64,000 bases of DNA from Siphonodentalium dalli (lineage: Eukaryota > Mollusca > Scaphopoda > Gadilida > Siphonodentaliidae), in contig CP136065.1 of the NCBI GenBank assembly GCA_032622095.1, positions 243,907,474-243,971,473 of the forward strand. Direction: 5' to 3'. Shown piece after piece: positions 52,725-63,714 of this stretch (position 1 is the stretch's first letter; each line of letters begins with the position of its first letter). Made by a program: the position numbers and the translations under genes. The notes under the pieces were generated by a model. That model was given only the letters and a program-made list of their open reading frames with translations. It had not been told where the DNA came from and did no database searches.

Positions 52725-53396
52725 CTGAAATTAGTCACATGATTAGAGTGATCTCGTAGGTTAGGGTTGGGGTATGTCTAGTTGTTGTGTCTGGTTGCCT
52801 TTGTTATCCTTGTAATTGTAACTATTTACCTAGCTTAAATGCACTCGTTGTTGGAGATTTGCAACTCTCCAAAACAAATATTAATTCGAACATTCCCAAC
52901 TATGGTATTATTTAGATTGGCGAATTTCGGGCGTGCAATGGTACTACTTAAATTTAAGTCAATAAATTTAAATTTCCCTTCTTACTTTTTCACCTATCTA
53001 TTTTTACAAAGAAGGAATCAGACTGCAGTCACAGGGAGGAGTTCAGACAAAAAATAAATATTTGTTCATTTGTTTGAAAGAGGACAGGTCTTCTGAAAAG
53101 GTGTACGTGACAGACGTACTCAGGTCAGTTCTTCAAAAGACGTATACAGGTCAACACCGTGCGGCCGCACATGTCAACGCTGCATAATCCTCCCTAACAA
53201 GGAATTCTTTAGCAGAGCTAAAGAAGGCAAAGAATAAATGAGCAGCGGGGATAAACAAACCGCGGAATAAGCTCGGCCATTAATGGGACCTTGTAAATAA
53301 TCAAGGACATGCAGTAGAAATGCATGTGATTACGGCTAATCCATATCCATTAATGGAAAAGGGAACAACAGACTATTCGACAGGGTAGTCAGTTAT
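52725..53396. other. Spacer between env and integrase remnants
   Basis: No coding frame is convincing. A SINE-like or LTR-like structure was not found. The splice acceptor for env lies at its left edge. Confidence 0.5.
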
Positions 53397-55139
53397 TTAG
53401 AGATCAGTCTCTAGAAGGGGCATAACTGTCAGTGGTTCAATGGTAAGCAGGCGACCAGGTTCAAACTGAGATTCATCTGAGTCGTCCTCTGCTATTGATA
53501 ATTTGGCATGAACAGATTCAATGTCTGCAGCCATTGTGATGTCTTGTAATCCCAGATTGGGAGGTACATCATAATCGTCGGTAGATGCGTTATATGCATT
53601 GTGCATATCATCACTGTACTCTTCGGTAGAGGCACTATAATCATTCTGAGCCTCTTGAGCTAGTTTACGAGCACGCAGCTTGGTGCGAAGCTCGTTAAGG
53701 GGTATATCGTCTTCGTCCTCCGAATCTGATCTGACCTGGCGTTTCATTGTACGAAGACGCTGAAGAGGTATGTTATCCTCGGAGTCGGGGTCAGAATCAG
53801 ATGAGGAGGGGGGTACAACATAGCGCTGCGCTCTGACAGCAGCTTCTTTGTCAGTTTTGACAGGCAGAGTCCAATCTATGGCAGCTCTGCGGAGGAGGTC
53901 AGCATGACTCTTAGTCACACGACCTGTAAGTTGATTACGGATGCGGTATGAAACAGGTGACCGCTTTTCAATGACGCGATAATATGGTTGCCACTTAAGG
54001 GCTAACTTATTTTTGGTGGGATTGTCTTTGTAATAGACAGGGTCGCCCACCTCAAAAGAGTTATCGGTCGCCTTCTTATCTTGGTAGGTTTTCTGTCGCT
54101 TGTTAGCAGACTGTAGATGACGATGCATCAACCGAAATGAACGATGCATTTCTTGATGTGCGACCTTGTGAAAGTCACCACCCACATACTTGTGATGAGG
54201 GCTGAGCAAATTGTCAATTGGTAAAATGGGGTCGCGTTGATATAGCAGGTAGAATGGCGAGTATTTAGTAGATTCATTCACACTGAATCGTATACTAGCC
54301 AGTGTGTGGGGAAGATACAGATCCCATGTCTCAAGTTGATTATTAAGCAACTTGGAAAGAATGTCATGCATAGTCCGGTGAACGCGTTCAACTTTGGCGT
54401 TACTCTGAGGATGATAATAAGAAGAAGTGACGTGATGAATACGAAGTTCTTCTAAGACATCATGCATGACTTGATTAATAATCTCGGTGCCATTATCAGT
54501 TACCAGTTCCAGCGGTGCTGAGAAACGAGGAAAAATCTCACTGAGTAACAAATTGGCAATAGTGGAGGCAGATTTGTCTGGTACTGCAAAACTTTCTGGC
54601 CAACCACTATAGAGGTCGATGAAAGTGACGATGTAGACGTTCCCACTTAACGTCGATAGGTAGGGTCCAATTAAATCGAGACCAATTTTAGCGAAGCGGT
54701 AAGGTGCTATGTCTGTTTCTTGAAGAGGTGATTTCTTTTTCTGAAGTTTTCGACTTTGGCAGGGAATGCATTTTTCACAATATGCATATATATCTTTGTA
54801 AAGATTCTTCCAATAATACTTGGATTTGATTGAGGAAAACATTTTATCGGTACCTAGATGCCCATTATCATCGTGGTACTGTTGCATAATGTGAGTTTGT
54901 AAATGAGAAGGAATACACATGCGAAGGACAGGGTCATCCTTGGCATGACTAATATAATGCAAGATGTCATTGATAAGTATGTATTTTTCCCAAATGGAGG
55001 GTGGTGGATTGTTGCAATTATATTGTTTCTTAAGCTCTACTATATCAGCATCTTTATCTTGTTCTAGAGTCATGTTGAAATCAACATGTGTGAGTTGAGA
55101 TTGACGAGAGTAGTATGTAGACGAGATAGTCTGGAACAA
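53397..55139 (-). CDS. Ty3/Gypsy Pol C-terminal part: integrase with long tail
   Basis: This 580-codon frame lacks reverse transcriptase and RNase H, so it is 5'-truncated. Integrase is complete. The HHCC zinc domain is 'HDDNGHLGTDKMF' with 'CEKCIPCQ'. The catalytic core has Asp in 'FAKIGLDLIGPYL', Asp in 'ELVTDNGTEII' and Glu in 'SNAKVERVHRTMHDIL'. A GPY/F-like region follows ('KLALKWQPYYRVIEKRSPVS'). The C-terminal 150 residues are acidic and Ser/Asp-rich with repeated 'SEDEDDIPLNELRT' and 'DSEDNIPLQRLRT' modules. It precedes the env remnant on the same strand, as in errantiviruses. Confidence 0.88.
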   Translation of the reverse strand: MFQTISSTYYSRQSQLTHVDFNMTLEQDKDADIVELKKQYNCNNPPPSIWEKYILINDILHYISHAKDDPVLRMCIPSHLQTHIMQQYHDDNGHLGTDKMFSSIKSKYYWKNLYKDIYAYCEKCIPCQSRKLQKKKSPLQETDIAPYRFAKIGLDLIGPYLSTLSGNVYIVTFIDLYSGWPESFAVPDKSASTIANLLLSEIFPRFSAPLELVTDNGTEIINQVMHDVLEELRIHHVTSSYYHPQSNAKVERVHRTMHDILSKLLNNQLETWDLYLPHTLASIRFSVNESTKYSPFYLLYQRDPILPIDNLLSPHHKYVGGDFHKVAHQEMHRSFRLMHRHLQSANKRQKTYQDKKATDNSFEVGDPVYYKDNPTKNKLALKWQPYYRVIEKRSPVSYRIRNQLTGRVTKSHADLLRRAAIDWTLPVKTDKEAAVRAQRYVVPPSSSDSDPDSEDNIPLQRLRTMKRQVRSDSEDEDDIPLNELRTKLRARKLAQEAQNDYSASTEEYSDDMHNAYNASTDDYDVPPNLGLQDITMAADIESVHAKLSIAEDDSDESQFEPGRLLTIEPLTVMPLLETDL

Positions 55140-55240
55140 TACATTCCACCCGGAAACCTATTGTTCTTAATTATATTCCACCCGGAAAACCTATTGTTCT
55201 TAAATATATTCCACCCGGAAAACCATTGTTATTAAATAGC
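55140..55240. repeat. 33-bp tandem repeat at the truncated Pol edge
   Basis: Three copies of 'tattccacccggaaaaccta' plus 'ttgttcttaaa' follow the Pol frame directly. The last Pol codons already resemble the repeat start ('caatacattccac'). A single related piece is at 55411. Confidence 0.85.
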
Positions 55241-56090
55241 ATGTGATTTAAGAGAACAAAGCATTCTACTTTTCCTAAACAAAAGAATGAACTTTATACC
55301 CCACAGGTGTTTGGAGAACAATACAATATATTCCTTAGAAAATCAAAGCTATTGTTATATAAAGACAAAGCATGTGAAATCGTGAATCTGTATCAAACTT
55401 ACAACAATACATTCCACCATTTTGAAGTATCAAAGTTATTCATACACACAAAGACTCGTGAACCTGAATGAACCTAAGGTAGAATTAAACCTAAACAAAG
55501 AAATCTATATTTATAATATGGATCTATTGTCAATGAGAACATTATAAATAACAAACAAATCAAAATATACAAGCACAATCCATCTACGTATAGTAGAATG
55601 GATGGGAATGCACCCTATCCGTTTAAAGTTTATACACAGAAAATATCAGACTGAAGAAACTGCAAATACCAATGGAATTAGTTCACAATAAATCGAAGCC
55701 TAATACGAATCCGAGCGTGTCAGGGTTAAAACCATATAATACACGATATGTAATACCTAGGGATATGCGAATCGAGCAATTTCAATTAGAATCGAATCTC
55801 GATTCAAATCAGTCAAGCCAATCGAAACTCGAATCGAAATATTGCATCAGTGGTATGACTGGTATCAACAGTGAATATGTAGACATAACCTGAATAAGGT
55901 ACAATACCAGCATCCATTGATCCACTTGGTAACGATAATAAATGATTATAGGTATATAAAGTAAACATTATCCATAGTTTAAACCAAATGTTTGTGACTC
56001 TAACTACTATAAAATAATATTAACCACCAACCAAGTCAGTAAGAATCGCAATTATGTAGATAAGTTCGACAAAATTACAAATTTGCTAAT
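55241..56090. other. Intergenic region, no gene seen
   Basis: AT-rich. A short frame at 55672-55893 contains a local 'IEQFQLESNLDSNQSSQSKL' repeat of the DNA 'atcgaaactcgaatcga', which looks like simple-sequence DNA rather than a gene. Confidence 0.45.
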
Positions 56091-56094
56091 TTGG

Positions 56095-56357
56095 TTTGTT
56101 AGGGTTTATCGTCGTTATAGCCCAAACACGACGTTGTCAATTTACGGGTGGAGGAAAGACCACACAGAGGCGTAATTTCACCGAGAAATCGTCCCACGTC
56201 GTGTAGAAACCACCTACCCCCGGAAAACAACCGACAAAATTACCCAGATACACGATTCCGGTCACTCTACCTATGACGGGAATCGAACCAGCTTCGTCGG
56301 CGCTGGACGATCTGTGACGGGGTAATGCATATGGCACTATACCAACTGAACAACCCC
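56095..56357 (-). mobile_element. tRNA-derived SINE
   Basis: On the minus strand the element starts 'gttgttcagttggtatagtg' (A-box-like) and has a B box 'GGTTCGATTCCCG' about 70 nt in. It continues with a non-tRNA body ('ggtggtttctacacgacgtg') and ends 'gctataacgacgataaaccc'. The poly-C run at 56349-56371 flanks it. The RNA polymerase III boxes and the unrelated tail are the SINE signature. The family name is not known to me. Confidence 0.75.
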
Positions 56358-56579
56358 CCCCCCCCCCCACCCCAATTTAGCTAGATCAGTTATACGAGTC
56401 TTGCAATGTATCTATGGTATATAATTCAATGAAACTGGTACCGATGATTCGAATCAAATCGAAACAGAAGAAAGAAAAAATATTCGCAGGGCCCTAGTAT
56501 ACCGCAGCACTACACAATATAATATACAAGAGGTACGCTGTCGCATGATATTTCACCCCCCCCCCCCAGCAATTCGGAA

Positions 56580-57130
56580 TAAGCATGGACGCGGAAACTC
56601 AAAAACAAACGATCCTGAAACCCAAAATCAAGCAACATTTCAAATTTTCTAAGTTGAAAAAAGACCCATAACTCTGACAAAAATCATCAGATTATACCCA
56701 AATTCGCACTTGACATGTATTTTGATATAACTGATCCACAAAATACGGGATTTGCAATCGTACCACCAAAGCTCACGCTATCATCTGGAAACCCAAAAAC
56801 AAGAGACAATTGAATTTTCTAAGTTAAAAAAAGGCCATAACGCAGGTGAAAAAGGGTGGACGAAACCCGCGCTATGCATGTAGCTGTTCACCTATGCTGC
56901 TCTATCAACATACCAAATATCAGCTAAACACGCCCAGCTGTTGCTGAATAACAATCCAAAAACAGACAAAATTGAATTATCTAAGTAAAAAAAGGGTCAT
57001 AACTCTGGTGAAAATGTGTGGACGAAACCGGGCTATGCATGTAGCTGTTCCCCATGCTACTCTATCATCATATCAGCTAAATATGCCCAGCGGTTGCTAA
57101 ACAATAATGCAAAATGGAAGGACGTACAAT
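56580..57130. repeat. Three units of a ~170-bp dispersed repeat
   Basis: Units share 'aattttctaagttaaaaaaa', 'ggtcataactctggtgaaaa', 'gtgtggacgaaacc' and 'gctatgcatgtagctgttc'. The second and third are most alike. This resembles bivalve repeats built around 'ccataactctg'. No gene. Confidence 0.75.
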
Positions 57131-57696
57131 GTACGAACGTACGGAAGGAGATGTCGACTATATACTCATCAACTTCAAGTTGGGGACATAAAAACACACC
57201 AATATATAAGCTATAGCCAAAACATAGGCGAATTGGTGGAAACAAAATAAGGAAAGGTGAGTCAAGGGATGAGATAGTTAGTATACTCGATTTTCAGATG
57301 CAATTGAATTCAGAACTCGGAAAGAAATATAAATAAATCACAAACCTACCTTCAGCCCCCTGCTAACCAAACAAAAGCAAACATGCGAAAAACAATTGAC
57401 TGTTGTGTAACTATAGAAAGCAGTATCCGGGACATTAACCTATTCATAATAACGGACGTGACAAATAAAGATTTAGTAAAATAACACAGTTTCCTCATAC
57501 GGAAAGGTTTGATTTATCATCACGTGCATGGCTCAAGTTACAATAATGCAGATGGTTTGCGGAATGTTTCCTAGTCGTGCATGTTCACCAAAATCGTAAA
57601 AAATTGTACGTTCAGAGGAAATAAAAAAACATGCAACTATATAAGCGAAACATAATGGCGATAAAATATATTCACCTCTATACCCCAATTATCAAG
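57131..57696. other. Intergenic region, no gene seen
   Basis: No convincing frame, RNA gene or repeat. The sequence leads into the acidic exon-like segment. Confidence 0.4.
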
Positions 57697-57827
57697 AGTT
57701 TGATGATGGTATAGAAGTAGATTATGCAGATGAGCCTCCAGAAATAGATTGGGATATTGTCATTGAAATAGAAATGGCAGAAATAGATTGGACGGATGAT
57801 GAAGATGAGGGGTTTGAACAGTTGTAG
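57697..57827 (+). CDS. Acidic terminal exon, paralogue of the 27377-27563 exon
   Basis: After 'ccccaattatcaag' the frame reads 'FDDGIEVDYADEPPEIDWDI' and 'EMAEIDWTDDEDEGFEQL', then TAG. The pattern EP-x-EID-x-D-x-VIE matches the acidic tail at 27.5 kb. It has no ATG, so it would be a last exon. The upstream exon was not found. The opposite strand is crossed by poly-G runs and is not coding. Confidence 0.4.
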
Positions 57828-58149
57828 TCCCCCCCCCCACCGCCCCTATCCCACAAGGTTCTATTAAGAACCAACCAAAAAAAACTATAGTTAGTACACC
57901 CCCCCCAATCAGGGGTAGGGGTCCAACGCTGGTAAAAATCAATTCCATGATGGAGTTGACTTTGCAACACAAAATGCTGACTGAAGGTGTAAACTCCTCG
58001 CCGATAATTAGTGATTTCAACGTGCACAATGACTTATTCTTCCAACCGAAAATCACAGATACAGCTATAAAACTAGTAATAGTCTTAACAGCTTAAACGA
58101 ATTCAAACCCTAATCTATAATGGGGGGGGCAAGAGCAATACTTACAAAG

Positions 58150-60620
58150 CAATAAAAGCCTGATGAATATATAGTGATACACATATGTCCACACAGTAGA
58201 CCTATTGCGACAGGTGAATAATCAAGAGCGTTTCACATAAAATATGATTATGATCAACCCTCTAGTACTTAAAGGTACACGTATGCGTCTTATATAGAGT
58301 TCACCAAAACATTATATTAGATGCACGGAAATGGTATACATAAGCTCGTATAGTAGACCTATTATTATGAGATCAATATATTCAATGAACGAAGAGTCCT
58401 ATCAATAAAGAGCAATATACTGCAAAACAAATTTGTCGTATACGCAATTCAGGACCTTCCCCAATAAATGACAAGGCATGTTTACACGATAGGATTGGTG
58501 CTACGAGGTGTTTAAATTCAAAATAGCTTCCTAAATTAAATAAAGAGCGTTATGTTGAATAACTAAATGATTGATGGTAGCACCCGGGTGATAAATATTC
58601 GATCAAGCCTCTGTGTACTATATGTCCACACAGTACACCTATTGTGGCAGGTAATTAACGAAGAGCGTTTTAAACAAGGATCAGCCCCCTCCCCTTTAAA
58701 GACATATATATGAGTCTTACAGAGGGTTACTTAATACCTGTAAGAAATGGTATACAAATGCACACAAAGTAGGCCTATTATTGTAAGATAAATGGAAAAA
58801 GCCATCAAAAGACTACCTAACGAGACATACACCAACAAAAAGAGCATCAATTATAAGCTCGTAAGATATGTACACATATGTTCACACAGTAGGCCTATTC
58901 TCATAGAATAGCCAGCATAACGGTACATGAAGGGGGGGGGGGGTAATAGAATACGCAGCCAATAGAGAGTATTGGATGGATTAAAGGGGTATACACCGTT
59001 TGTCCTATAACACTACGAGATGTGTAGGGTACATATATGGTCATACACTAGCTCGATTGTAAGCACACTTTTGACCTGAGGGTATACATATGTTCACAAA
59101 GTAGGCCTATTCTCATGGGAATGATAGAACATGACTAATTAAATGGAGACTATTTGTATAATCAATAAAGAGCAATATATGTCTTTATCAATCCTCGAAT
59201 GACTTAAAGGGGTATACATGGGAAATAAAGAGCATCATTGTTTTCAAAACAAGGTGTATGTACCTAACCCAAACTAATAGAAATTGAGAGTATATGACAA
59301 TACAACTTTTTATTCTGATTGTTAAATAACGATAATCAACATGTCTAAGAAAATAGCTGTTTGCTAGAAAAATATGTATAAATTTGTTTAAATATATAGC
59401 ATTTGGCACAAAAAACAAAATTAAGAAATAGATCTGAATTTGTGCAGGTACCGATCCAATGTAGGATATAACTATAGTCAAAACCAATGAAATGTTTAAC
59501 TAGCATTATAAAATAAACATCAAACTATCAACATATCAAAGCTTTAGTCATATATAATTAATAAATATGGCACCTGTAAAAGTCAGACCAATCTCTCAAC
59601 AGACTTTCAGTCAGATAATATATGTAAGAAAATAAAAAAAGAGTAAATCACATTATAGAAAGACCGGCATTTGGCACTTACAATAGTGAGGTATGGATAT
59701 AAATAAGATCAGGACACAAATTTAGTATAAATATTGGAGGAATTGAAATAAATTCCTGAGTATCTATAAGAAATGGCTCTATGTTATTCAAGGTATTGAA
59801 CCTACTATATAACTAAAAATACATAGCATAACAAATTGATTTAAATATATGACTGTAAACACTAATCTGACGAGACCATATATATATATACTTATATCCA
59901 TACATCAAAAAGAGGTCATAAAAACAAGTATAGCAAAAGTTACATCGGCATAAAAGAATAACGGAGATATGGATCTTAATTTAATGCGGGGGACAAATTA
60001 AATTCGGAATAATAGGGGATATCATCGAATTCATAGTATCAGTACACAGAAACTAGCCTAGAAGTTCCACAATATTTCTCTATACCCCTTTAATAGGTAG
60101 GATTGAAATTTAATCAGCAAAAGTGTAGTCAGATCCATATCTCAGAACAGATCCACTATTATATTTATGAAACCGATGTAATAATATCATAATAAATATA
60201 AACATCACCCCCCCTATAATGTTATATAGTTTGGACCATAAGTCAACAAGTTCCCCTATTTAGTTAACAGTAGAAGAACAAATGCCAAATAGGGCTGTGG
60301 TAAAAACAATTAACCCACCCCACCCTCCCCATATCCGAGGTCAACAATACAAATCAACAAGAAAATACCAAAATCAGCACCAGAGGTATGTTATATAGTT
60401 TGGACTATTAAATAAAGAGCGTTCTATGATGGTAGCACCTAAGCGATAAATATTTTATCAAGCCCCTGTGTACACATTTATCCTAATGTAGTCCCTCCCC
60501 ACCACATTAAGGTATATATATATATCAAACCTACAGAGGGTTACCTACTTGTAAGAAAATGGTACACATGTGCGCACATAGTAGGCCTATTACTGTAATA
60601 TAAATGGAAAAGTCCTAAAA
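58150..60620. repeat. Irregular tandem array with 'acacagtaggcctatt' motif
   Basis: Copies of 'atatgttcacacagtaggcc' plus 'tattctcat' or close variants lie near 58183, 58345, 58619, 58759, 58878, 59089 and 60567. They are often followed by 'aagagcgttt' or 'taaatggaaaa'. Unit length varies from 100 to 300 bp, with gaps. Poly-G/C tracts (58929-58941) and AT-rich DNA fill the rest. I see no gene in this stretch. Confidence 0.7.
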
Positions 60621-61000
60621 TCATTACCTAAAGGAGGTGATTTAACAATCATTAGTCGGTAATATATCTCAGTAGAAGAATGAAGGTAAATGACCCCCCC
60701 CCCCAGGTTTACAATGCAAATGAACAACAAAATACCAGATTCAGCACCAGAGGTATGTTATATAACACCCCCCCTCCCCCTTGTTTTATCAACAATATCC
60801 CAGTAGAAAAAATAACTGTGAGAACATAAACAGATATAAAAAAACGACATGTAGAAATACTAACATCGATAAAATTTGTGGAGTTGGGAAGCTTAGAGTA
60901 CAAATATCAAATGCATAGTATGGGAGAAAATTATAACTAAGGTAGCATGCACTTAAAATTTAACACCTGCTATCGATAATACAGTGTAGAAATAGTGAAC
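60621..61000. other. AT-rich DNA with poly-C tracts, no gene
   Basis: Two C-runs (60692, 60769) and AT-rich sequence lead into the promoter-like segment at 61001. Nothing coding is seen. Confidence 0.4.
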
Positions 61001-61100
61001 AGGAAATAAGAATTTCCTGTAAAAGGATTCAGATATGTCTTGTTAAATTGAACACCTGTTTCAACAGGAAATAAGAATTTCCTTGATAGAAAGGTATTTA
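61001..61100 (+). promoter_or_regulatory. Promoter-like segment with two AGGAAATAAGAATTTCCT palindromes
   Basis: 'aacaggaaataagaatttcc' occurs at about 61000 and 61056. It is an inverted motif, AGGAAAT...ATTTCCT. A TATA-like 'gtatttataagcc' follows at about 61086. A diverged form ('aacaggaagaaaaaaacctt') with 'ggtttataagaca' precedes the gene at 63301. This suggests a shared promoter type. Confidence 0.45.
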
Positions 61101-61141
61101 TAAGCCAGAAAAATACAATCAATATCCACCACATGATAAAA

Positions 61142-61400
61142 ATGTCTCAAATAAATTTTACCGAGAACCGAAATTGCCACGAGACCGGAGTTTTGACCTT
61201 TCGAGGCCATATAAATCCTAGAAAGGATACTCATCAAAATGCTCAATGGCAAAATGCTGATTGAGCTTACAAACACTACGAGCGGGCAGACAGTATGCCC
61301 AACTGGAGTGGATTATAGAGCTATGGTAGCCAACTATAGCAATATTCTGGACTATTATGAAATAGTCCAGAAGTGGGAGAAAGCTGTGAAAAATGGTGAG
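61142..61400 (+). CDS. Hypothetical first exon(s) near the second small-gene block
   Basis: An ATG at 61142 opens 39 codons ('MSQINFTENRNCHETGV'). Overlapping in another frame, an ATG at 61239 opens 'MLNGKMLIELTNTTSGQTV' and runs to a donor, GAG|GTGAGT (61400/61401). Only one of them is likely to be used. The second has a better splice donor and an N-glycosylation-like site, but no signal peptide. I do not recognise either product. Confidence 0.35.
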
Positions 61401-61463
61401 GTGAGTATCAACTCTACAAATTTTATCGATGTTAGTATCCTCTACCCCCCCCCCCCCCCCTGC

Positions 61464-62714
61464 CTACAAATCTAAGCGTCTCGGAGGAGCAATATACTTT
61501 CTAAGATTGTAGCGGGGGGTAGAGGCTACAACTGTATCATCATCATCTGTTGAACTAGCTGCTGCAGAAGCAGTGGGTGAGGTCATGTCCAGCTCAGTGA
61601 CCTGAGTGGCGCTAGACTGGTCAGCCAACGAAACTGGAGATAAATCGGCCAAAGGAATCATCCCTGTTATATCAATGAACCTTTGTCGATATCTCCTTAT
61701 CCGTCGCCTGATCAACCAAGCGACCAAACCCGCCAGAGAGCTGAACACGGCTCCTCCCACTGATGAAATCAAAGCAATGAAACCATCATCATCTTCTAAT
61801 CTCTTCTGTAATCCTAAAAAAGATAGGGATAATATATTAAATAATAGAATATTGTAACATGTGTAGGAAACAAGCATCATCAAATGCATGGGTTCCAATC
61901 GCAGAGAATACAAGCTTAGACGAAATTATGGACAATTTACAGTCAGTTTAAATAAACAGATCATACAAACACAGAACGGACATATATGTAAGTAACTCTT
62001 AGAGTTTGTATCTGTCATAATACCTTCAGTTTGATCTCCTAAATGATTCAGCCCCCCCCCCCCCCAATCGCAGAAAGGTAGTTTTATACCTGGGGAAATA
62101 TAAACAAACTAGTAACTGCTATTAGGTAGGGAGCAAAGTCCACTAATGTAGTTGTTGTTGGCACTCACGGCTTGGAGACCACCGGATGATTTGTAATGGT
62201 CACAGCTGAGAGCTTTCACATGAATGGCAACAAGCCATATTTCCGACTAAATCCTGAAAAATTACCCATAATTATGTTGTGGTTAAGCTATCAACTACTT
62301 TGGGCATTACGATAGCATCTGATCAATAACATTCTATAATCATAGCAAGAGACTTACTATCTTTAAACTTATCCAGCATGCATGTTGAGGTAGATGAGGT
62401 TGAAATCATGGTGGACGTCATCATGTGTGTGGTTGGTTCAGTGGCGGGTGAGGTAGTGGTCGGTTGAAGGGTGGATGTCGTGGTTGTTGGTTCAGTAGTG
62501 GCAGGTGAGGTGGTCGGTTGAAGAGTGGAGGTACTAGTTGTTGATTCAGTAGTGGCAGGTGAGGTGGTCGGTTGAAGAGTGGAGGTACTAGTTGTTGGTC
62601 CGGTAGTGGCGGGTGAGGTTGCGAGTTGAAGAGTCATGGTTGTTGATCCGGAAGTGGTGGGTGAGGTGCTCGGTTGAAGAGTGGAGGTCGCGGTAATATC
62701 TTCAGGAGTAAAAC
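61464..62714 (-). CDS. Mucin-like type I membrane protein, last two exons
   Basis: The stalk exon (62714-62358) follows 'ttactatag' and encodes about 119 residues of Thr/Ser/Pro repeats with an 18-residue period ('TSTSTLQPTTSPATTEP'). It ends GATA|GTAAGT in phase 1. The last exon (61813-61464) follows 'cttttttag'. It encodes a transmembrane helix ('FIALISSVGGAVFSSLAGLV'), an Arg-rich stop-transfer 'RRRIRRYRQR' and a Ser/Asp-rich tail ending 'RKYIAPPRRLDL'. The two exons join in frame. The signal-peptide exon was not found upstream, where an inverted duplication of the stalk (62889-63033) may have disturbed the locus. The architecture matches 26096-28196. Confidence 0.6.
62208..62310 (+). repeat. 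Dispersed repeat, copy 2
   Basis: It matches 25655-25770 ('gaatggcaacaagccatatt', 'ttatgttgtggttaagctat', 'tactttgggcattac'). It lies in the intron of the mucin-like gene. Confidence 0.65.
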
Positions 62715-63033
62715 CTATAGTAAAAATAGAAAGAATTATATTTAATATTAATGACCGTGGTCCATTCTACAACCTATATCCCAACCAATAACCAAAATAT
62801 CAAAAGTTATATGGGAATAAGAAATTGGATAGTTGACATGTTAAATAATAGGGAAAACACACTTTTATGTGAATACCCAGCTTAGAATAACCTCACCCGC
62901 CACTACCGGACCAACAACTAGTACCTCCACTCTTCAACCGACCACCTCACCTGCCACTACTGAATCAACAACTAGTACCTCCACTCTTCAACCGACCACC
63001 TCACCTGCCACTACTGAACCAACAACCACGACA
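62477..63033. repeat. Inverted duplication of the mucin repeat (145-bp arms)
   Basis: The segment 62889-63033 is the reverse complement of 62477-62620 with essentially no differences. The arms enclose about 270 bp. The right arm reads as a short Thr-rich frame on the plus strand (to 63057), but it has no splice or start context. It is better explained as a duplication of part of the stalk exon. Confidence 0.85.
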
Positions 63034-63300
63034 TTAGTGCTACAACGTCTTCAATGAGTACACCTATTTGAATAGGGCAAACACTCAGTATGTGGTAGAG
63101 GGGAGATAATTATATAATTCAACAAAAAATTATATGTAGGATTTGAACCTTATGACAGGATAGTATATCCTTGATGTGTGATTATTACACCCCGGAAAAA
63201 CTGAACAGGAAGAAAAAAACCTTCCTTATGGTAAATTGTATGAGGTTAGGTTTATAAGACAGAGAAAAAAGGGCAGTCTATCAGATCTACTATTGTAAAT

Positions 63301-63714
63301 ATGAAATTTTTCCAAAAAAAAATGCAATACAGAAGTCGGGTCAGCAAGGGGATGGTCATAGATCTAAATTCTACTCGCAATGAATGGCGAATTAAAATTT
63401 ACACAGCTGATGGGAACATGTGGATAACTTCTGAAGATTACATTCATTTAGTTAACCGGAGAGATCCAATAATGAGAGATTTTCAGAAGTTAGAAAACAA
63501 CGAGTGTACAGAAGGATCCCAAAAGATTATATTCAGGAGCTGTGTGAGTCCTTCTTTGTCAATAGAACTAACTTCTATTGACAAAGAATGGTACCTAATT
63601 CTATATAATGGGAACAAGTTCGTAAGGATTAGGGCCGAAGACTTCAATATATTCGCCAATGAGAAAGACAACATTATGAGACATTTCGAGCTTATTGAAG
63701 CGAGCATCTCTATG
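63301..63714 (+). CDS. Two-repeat protein (PC4-like folds?), first exon
   Basis: The ATG follows a TATA-like 'ggtttataagaca' by about 50 nt. The 138 codons hold two similar halves: 'MVIDLNSTRNEWRIKIYTAD...WITSEDYIHLV...IMRDFQKLE' and 'LSIELTSIDKEWYLILYNGN...RIRAEDFNIFA...IMRHFELIE'. The strand-rich pattern, an 'I(x)xEDF' turn and a terminal helix recall PC4 (p15) ssDNA-binding domains, which I offer only as a weak analogy. The exon ends ATG|GTGAGT (63714/63715). A paralogous single unit may exist at 1519-1713. The function is unknown. Confidence 0.5.

Noticed and set aside
55672..55893. 73-codon plus-strand ORF
   Set aside because: Its sequence is a simple repeat of 'atcgaaactcgaatcga' DNA with no supporting context.
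57722..58056. Minus-strand ORFs with Gly-rich runs
   Set aside because: They cross poly-C/G tracts and overlap the more plausible acidic plus-strand exon.
62869..63057. Plus-strand Thr-rich mucin-like ORF
   Set aside because: It is the inverted copy of part of the stalk exon of the minus-strand gene, without its own promoter or splice context.
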